This document shows positions 12,117 to 13,622 of a stretch of DNA of 13,622 nt, piece after piece (position 1 is the stretch's first letter; every line of letters starts with the position of its first letter). The DNA comes from Thermoflexus hugenholtzii JAD2. Lineage in GTDB: Bacteria; Chloroflexota; Dehalococcoidia; UBA2979. The translations under genes and the position numbers were made by a program. The notes under the pieces are model-generated. The model made no database searches, was not told where the DNA came from, and worked only from the letters and a program-made list of their open reading frames with translations. The stretch lies in NCBI GenBank assembly GCA_945889565.1, contig CAMDBZ010000019.1:1-13622 (forward strand). Direction: 5' to 3'.

Positions 12117-13211
12117 GTGCCGCAAACCCTGAGCGTGATCAAGGCAGACATCGGCGGGTACGTCGGTCACTCCGCCATGCACCCGGAGATCCTCGCGCAC
12201 GGTGAGGAATCGCTCGCCCGCGCCGTGCAGTCCGGCCTGCTCATCGACGGCCACGCCTCCTCCTGCGGCGACGACCTCTTCCTCATCATGTCGCACGAGC
12301 GTGGCGAGAACGCCGAGGAAATCCACAAGCTCGCCTGGGACACCTTCACCTCCGGCACCGACATCGCGAAGCGCCTGCACCTCTACGGCGCCGGCCAGGA
12401 CCTGCTCGTCGATGCCTTCTCCGGCAACATCCGCGGCGCCGGCCCCGGCTCCGCCGAGCTCGAGCTCGAAGAGCGCCCGTCCGAGCCGATCATCGTCTAC
12501 ATGGGCGACAAGACCTCCGCCGGCTCGTTCAACCTGCCCTTCTACAAGATGTTCGCGGACCCCTTCAACACCGCCGGCCTCGTCATCGCCGAGTCGCTGC
12601 ACGACGGCTTTGCGTTCGAGGTGCACGACGTCAAAGAGCACAAGAAGATCGTGCTCAGCTGCCCCGAAGAGATGTACGACCTGCTCGTCTTCATCGGCTC
12701 GCCCGCGCGCTACGCCATCAAGCGCGTGATCGCGCGCTCCACCGGCGAGGTCGCCGCCGTCTCCTCCACTGACAAGCTCTCGCTCATGGCCGGCCGCTAC
12801 GTCGGCAAGGACGACCCCACCGCCGTCGTCCGCTGCCAGGGCGCCTTCCCCGCCGTCGGCGAAGTGCTCGAGCCGTTCACCACCGCCTGGACCGTCGAGG
12901 GCTTCATGCGCGGCTCACACTACGGCCCGTGGATGCCCGTCTCGCGCGCACAGGCCACCCCCAGCCGCTTCGACGGCCCGCCGCGTGTCGTCGCGCTCGG
13001 CTTCCAGCTCGCCGACGGCAAGCTCATCGGCCCGCGCGACATGTTCGACGACCCCGGCTTCGACAACGCCCGCGCCGAGGCCAACCGCGTCGCCGACTAC
13101 CTGCGCAAGCACGGCCCCTTCGAGCCCCACCGCCTCCCCCTCGACGAGATGGAGTACACGACGATGCCCGCCGTCGCCGCCAAGCTCTCCAGCCGCTGGG
13201 CGGCGATCTAG
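12117..13211 (+). CDS. fbp: Bifunctional fructose-1,6-bisphosphate aldolase/phosphatase (archaeal type, FBPA/P)
   Basis: A 364-residue enzyme that condenses DHAP with glyceraldehyde-3-phosphate and then removes the C1 phosphate, giving fructose-6-phosphate: a one-way gluconeogenic step in the cytoplasm, Mg2+-dependent. The family block order is complete: KADIGGYVGHS (Asp11, His18), GDDLFLIMSH (Asp52, Asp53), YGAGQDLLVDAFSGNIRG (Gln94), DKTSAGSFNLPFYKMFADPF, the Schiff-base block AGRYVGKDDP (Tyr228, Lys231, Asp232, Asp233) and EYTTMPAV (Tyr347). By comparison with the remembered archaeal enzyme (Lys232, Tyr229, Tyr348), all the key residues for both activities are kept. The GTG start is supported by GGAAGGA. 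The enzyme is typical of Archaea and some deep-branching bacteria, so it is a useful lineage clue. A VOC-fold gene starts 20 nt after its stop. Confidence 0.97.
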   Translation: MPQTLSVIKADIGGYVGHSAMHPEILAHGEESLARAVQSGLLIDGHASSCGDDLFLIMSHERGENAEEIHKLAWDTFTSGTDIAKRLHLYGAGQDLLVDAFSGNIRGAGPGSAELELEERPSEPIIVYMGDKTSAGSFNLPFYKMFADPFNTAGLVIAESLHDGFAFEVHDVKEHKKIVLSCPEEMYDLLVFIGSPARYAIKRVIARSTGEVAAVSSTDKLSLMAGRYVGKDDPTAVVRCQGAFPAVGEVLEPFTTAWTVEGFMRGSHYGPWMPVSRAQATPSRFDGPPRVVALGFQLADGKLIGPRDMFDDPGFDNARAEANRVADYLRKHGPFEPHRLPLDEMEYTTMPAVAAKLSSRWAAI

Positions 13212-13231
13212 CCGCGGCGCGCAGCCGCCCG

Positions 13232-13622
13232 ATGGAGCCCCGCCTCAGCCTCGTCACGCTCGGCGTGCGCGACCTCGATCGCGCACGCCGCTTCGACTGC
13301 GACGGCCTCGGCTGGCCCGCCACAGCCGGCGGCGACGCCGCTGCCGGTGAAGGTGGGGTCGCGAGCGTCCCGGGCGAGGTCGTCTTCCTGCGCACCGGCG
13401 GCGTCGTGCTCTCGCTGTTCGGCCGCGACGCGCTCGCTGCCGACGCCGGCGTCGAGGCGATGGGCGGCGGCTTCGCCGGCATCGCGCTCGCGCACAACGT
13501 CCGCGAGCGCGCCGACGTCGACACCGCGCTCGCGCAGGCCGTCGCCGCCGGCGCGACGCTCACCAAGGCCGCCATCGACGCCTCCTGGGGCGGCTACTCC
13601 GGCTACTTCGCGGACCCCGATG
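13232..13622 (+). CDS. VOC-superfamily (glyoxalase/bleomycin-resistance fold) protein, 3'-truncated by the window edge
   Basis: The frame is open from ATG 13232 to the end of the window (130 codons) with no stop. The start EPRLSLVTLGVRDLDRARRF is the typical first strand and helix of a VOC module. VVFLRTGGVVLSLFGRDAL forms the next strands, FAGIALAHNVRERADVDTAL the second module's start, and WGGYSGYFADPD the near-terminal metal-side strand. VOC proteins are small metal-dependent lyases, dioxygenases or resistance proteins, and the reaction cannot be told here. Asp22 replaces the Tyr usually seen after RRF. It lies 20 nt after the aldolase/phosphatase stop without an obvious ribosome binding site and may be read from the same transcript. 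Only a few C-terminal residues should be missing. Confidence 0.85.
   Translation, partial: MEPRLSLVTLGVRDLDRARRFDCDGLGWPATAGGDAAAGEGGVASVPGEVVFLRTGGVVLSLFGRDALAADAGVEAMGGGFAGIALAHNVRERADVDTALAQAVAAGATLTKAAIDASWGGYSGYFADPD

Noticed and set aside
11028..12641. 537-codon minus-strand frame opposite the 11184 gene and the aldolase/phosphatase
   Set aside because: Open only because G/C-ending codons on the plus strand rarely make stops on the other strand; its composition is repetitive and it overlaps a certain gene.
1..13622. CRISPR array, tRNA/rRNA gene, phage or transposase
   Set aside because: No regularly spaced direct repeats, no cloverleaf with conserved loops and no integrase or transposase motifs were seen on either strand.

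Overview
This window comes from a very GC-rich bacterial chromosome; hand-counted blocks run from about 62% to 87% G+C, and nearly every codon of the ordinary genes ends in G or C. The gene set is a mixed housekeeping one: a eukaryote-like (type 2) isoleucyl-tRNA synthetase, ScpB, DUF503, FabF, a FolC-like ligase, and the archaeal-type fructose-1,6-bisphosphate aldolase/phosphatase. The last of these, with stand-alone SWIM and DUF3224 mini-proteins and frequent GTG starts, fits a high-GC member of Chloroflexota (Dehalococcoidia-like) best. That placement is an inference. A Thermus/Deinococcus-type lineage is the main alternative. No plasmid, phage or transposase genes are visible.

Layout. (1) Positions 2-2878: the C-terminal nine tenths of ileS, open at the left edge, with a compositionally foreign 204-nt in-frame insert. 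(2) 2879-3366: a gene-poor stretch holding a GC-rich palindrome, a probable 40-residue small protein (3140-3262) with its own ribosome binding site, and a perfect 15-bp terminator hairpin that can serve both flanking directions. (3) 3367-5324, minus strand: a tight run reading AmaP-like membrane protein, scpB, DUF503. (4) 5383-7857, plus strand, divergent from (3): amidohydrolase, 2'-5' RNA ligase-like protein, DUF3224 protein, SWIM zinc-finger mini-protein. (5) 7876-10527, minus strand: folC-like then fabF, convergent with (4). (6) 10621-13622, plus strand, divergent from (5): PaaI-type thioesterase, a second copy of the GC-rich palindrome, an uncharacterised (possibly DUF1122-like) protein, the aldolase/phosphatase, and a VOC/glyoxalase-fold gene cut off by the right edge.

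How it works together. The window is a set of short transcription units rather than one pathway. The links that can be defended are: a fatty-acid synthesis enzyme co-transcribed with a folylpolyglutamate-synthase-like ligase; a chromosome-segregation subunit (ScpB) co-transcribed with an envelope-anchored AmaP-like protein and without its usual ScpA partner; and a gluconeogenic bifunctional enzyme. Upstream of most transcription units there is a recurrent GCTACnnT or TACnnT element. In three cases it lies only 6-7 nt before a GTG codon, which suggests leaderless transcription.

The most noteworthy items are the foreign insert inside ileS, the unrecorded 40-residue gene with its terminator, the two copies of a long palindrome sharing the same G-A mismatch, and the FolC-like protein whose signature motifs are repeatedly altered.
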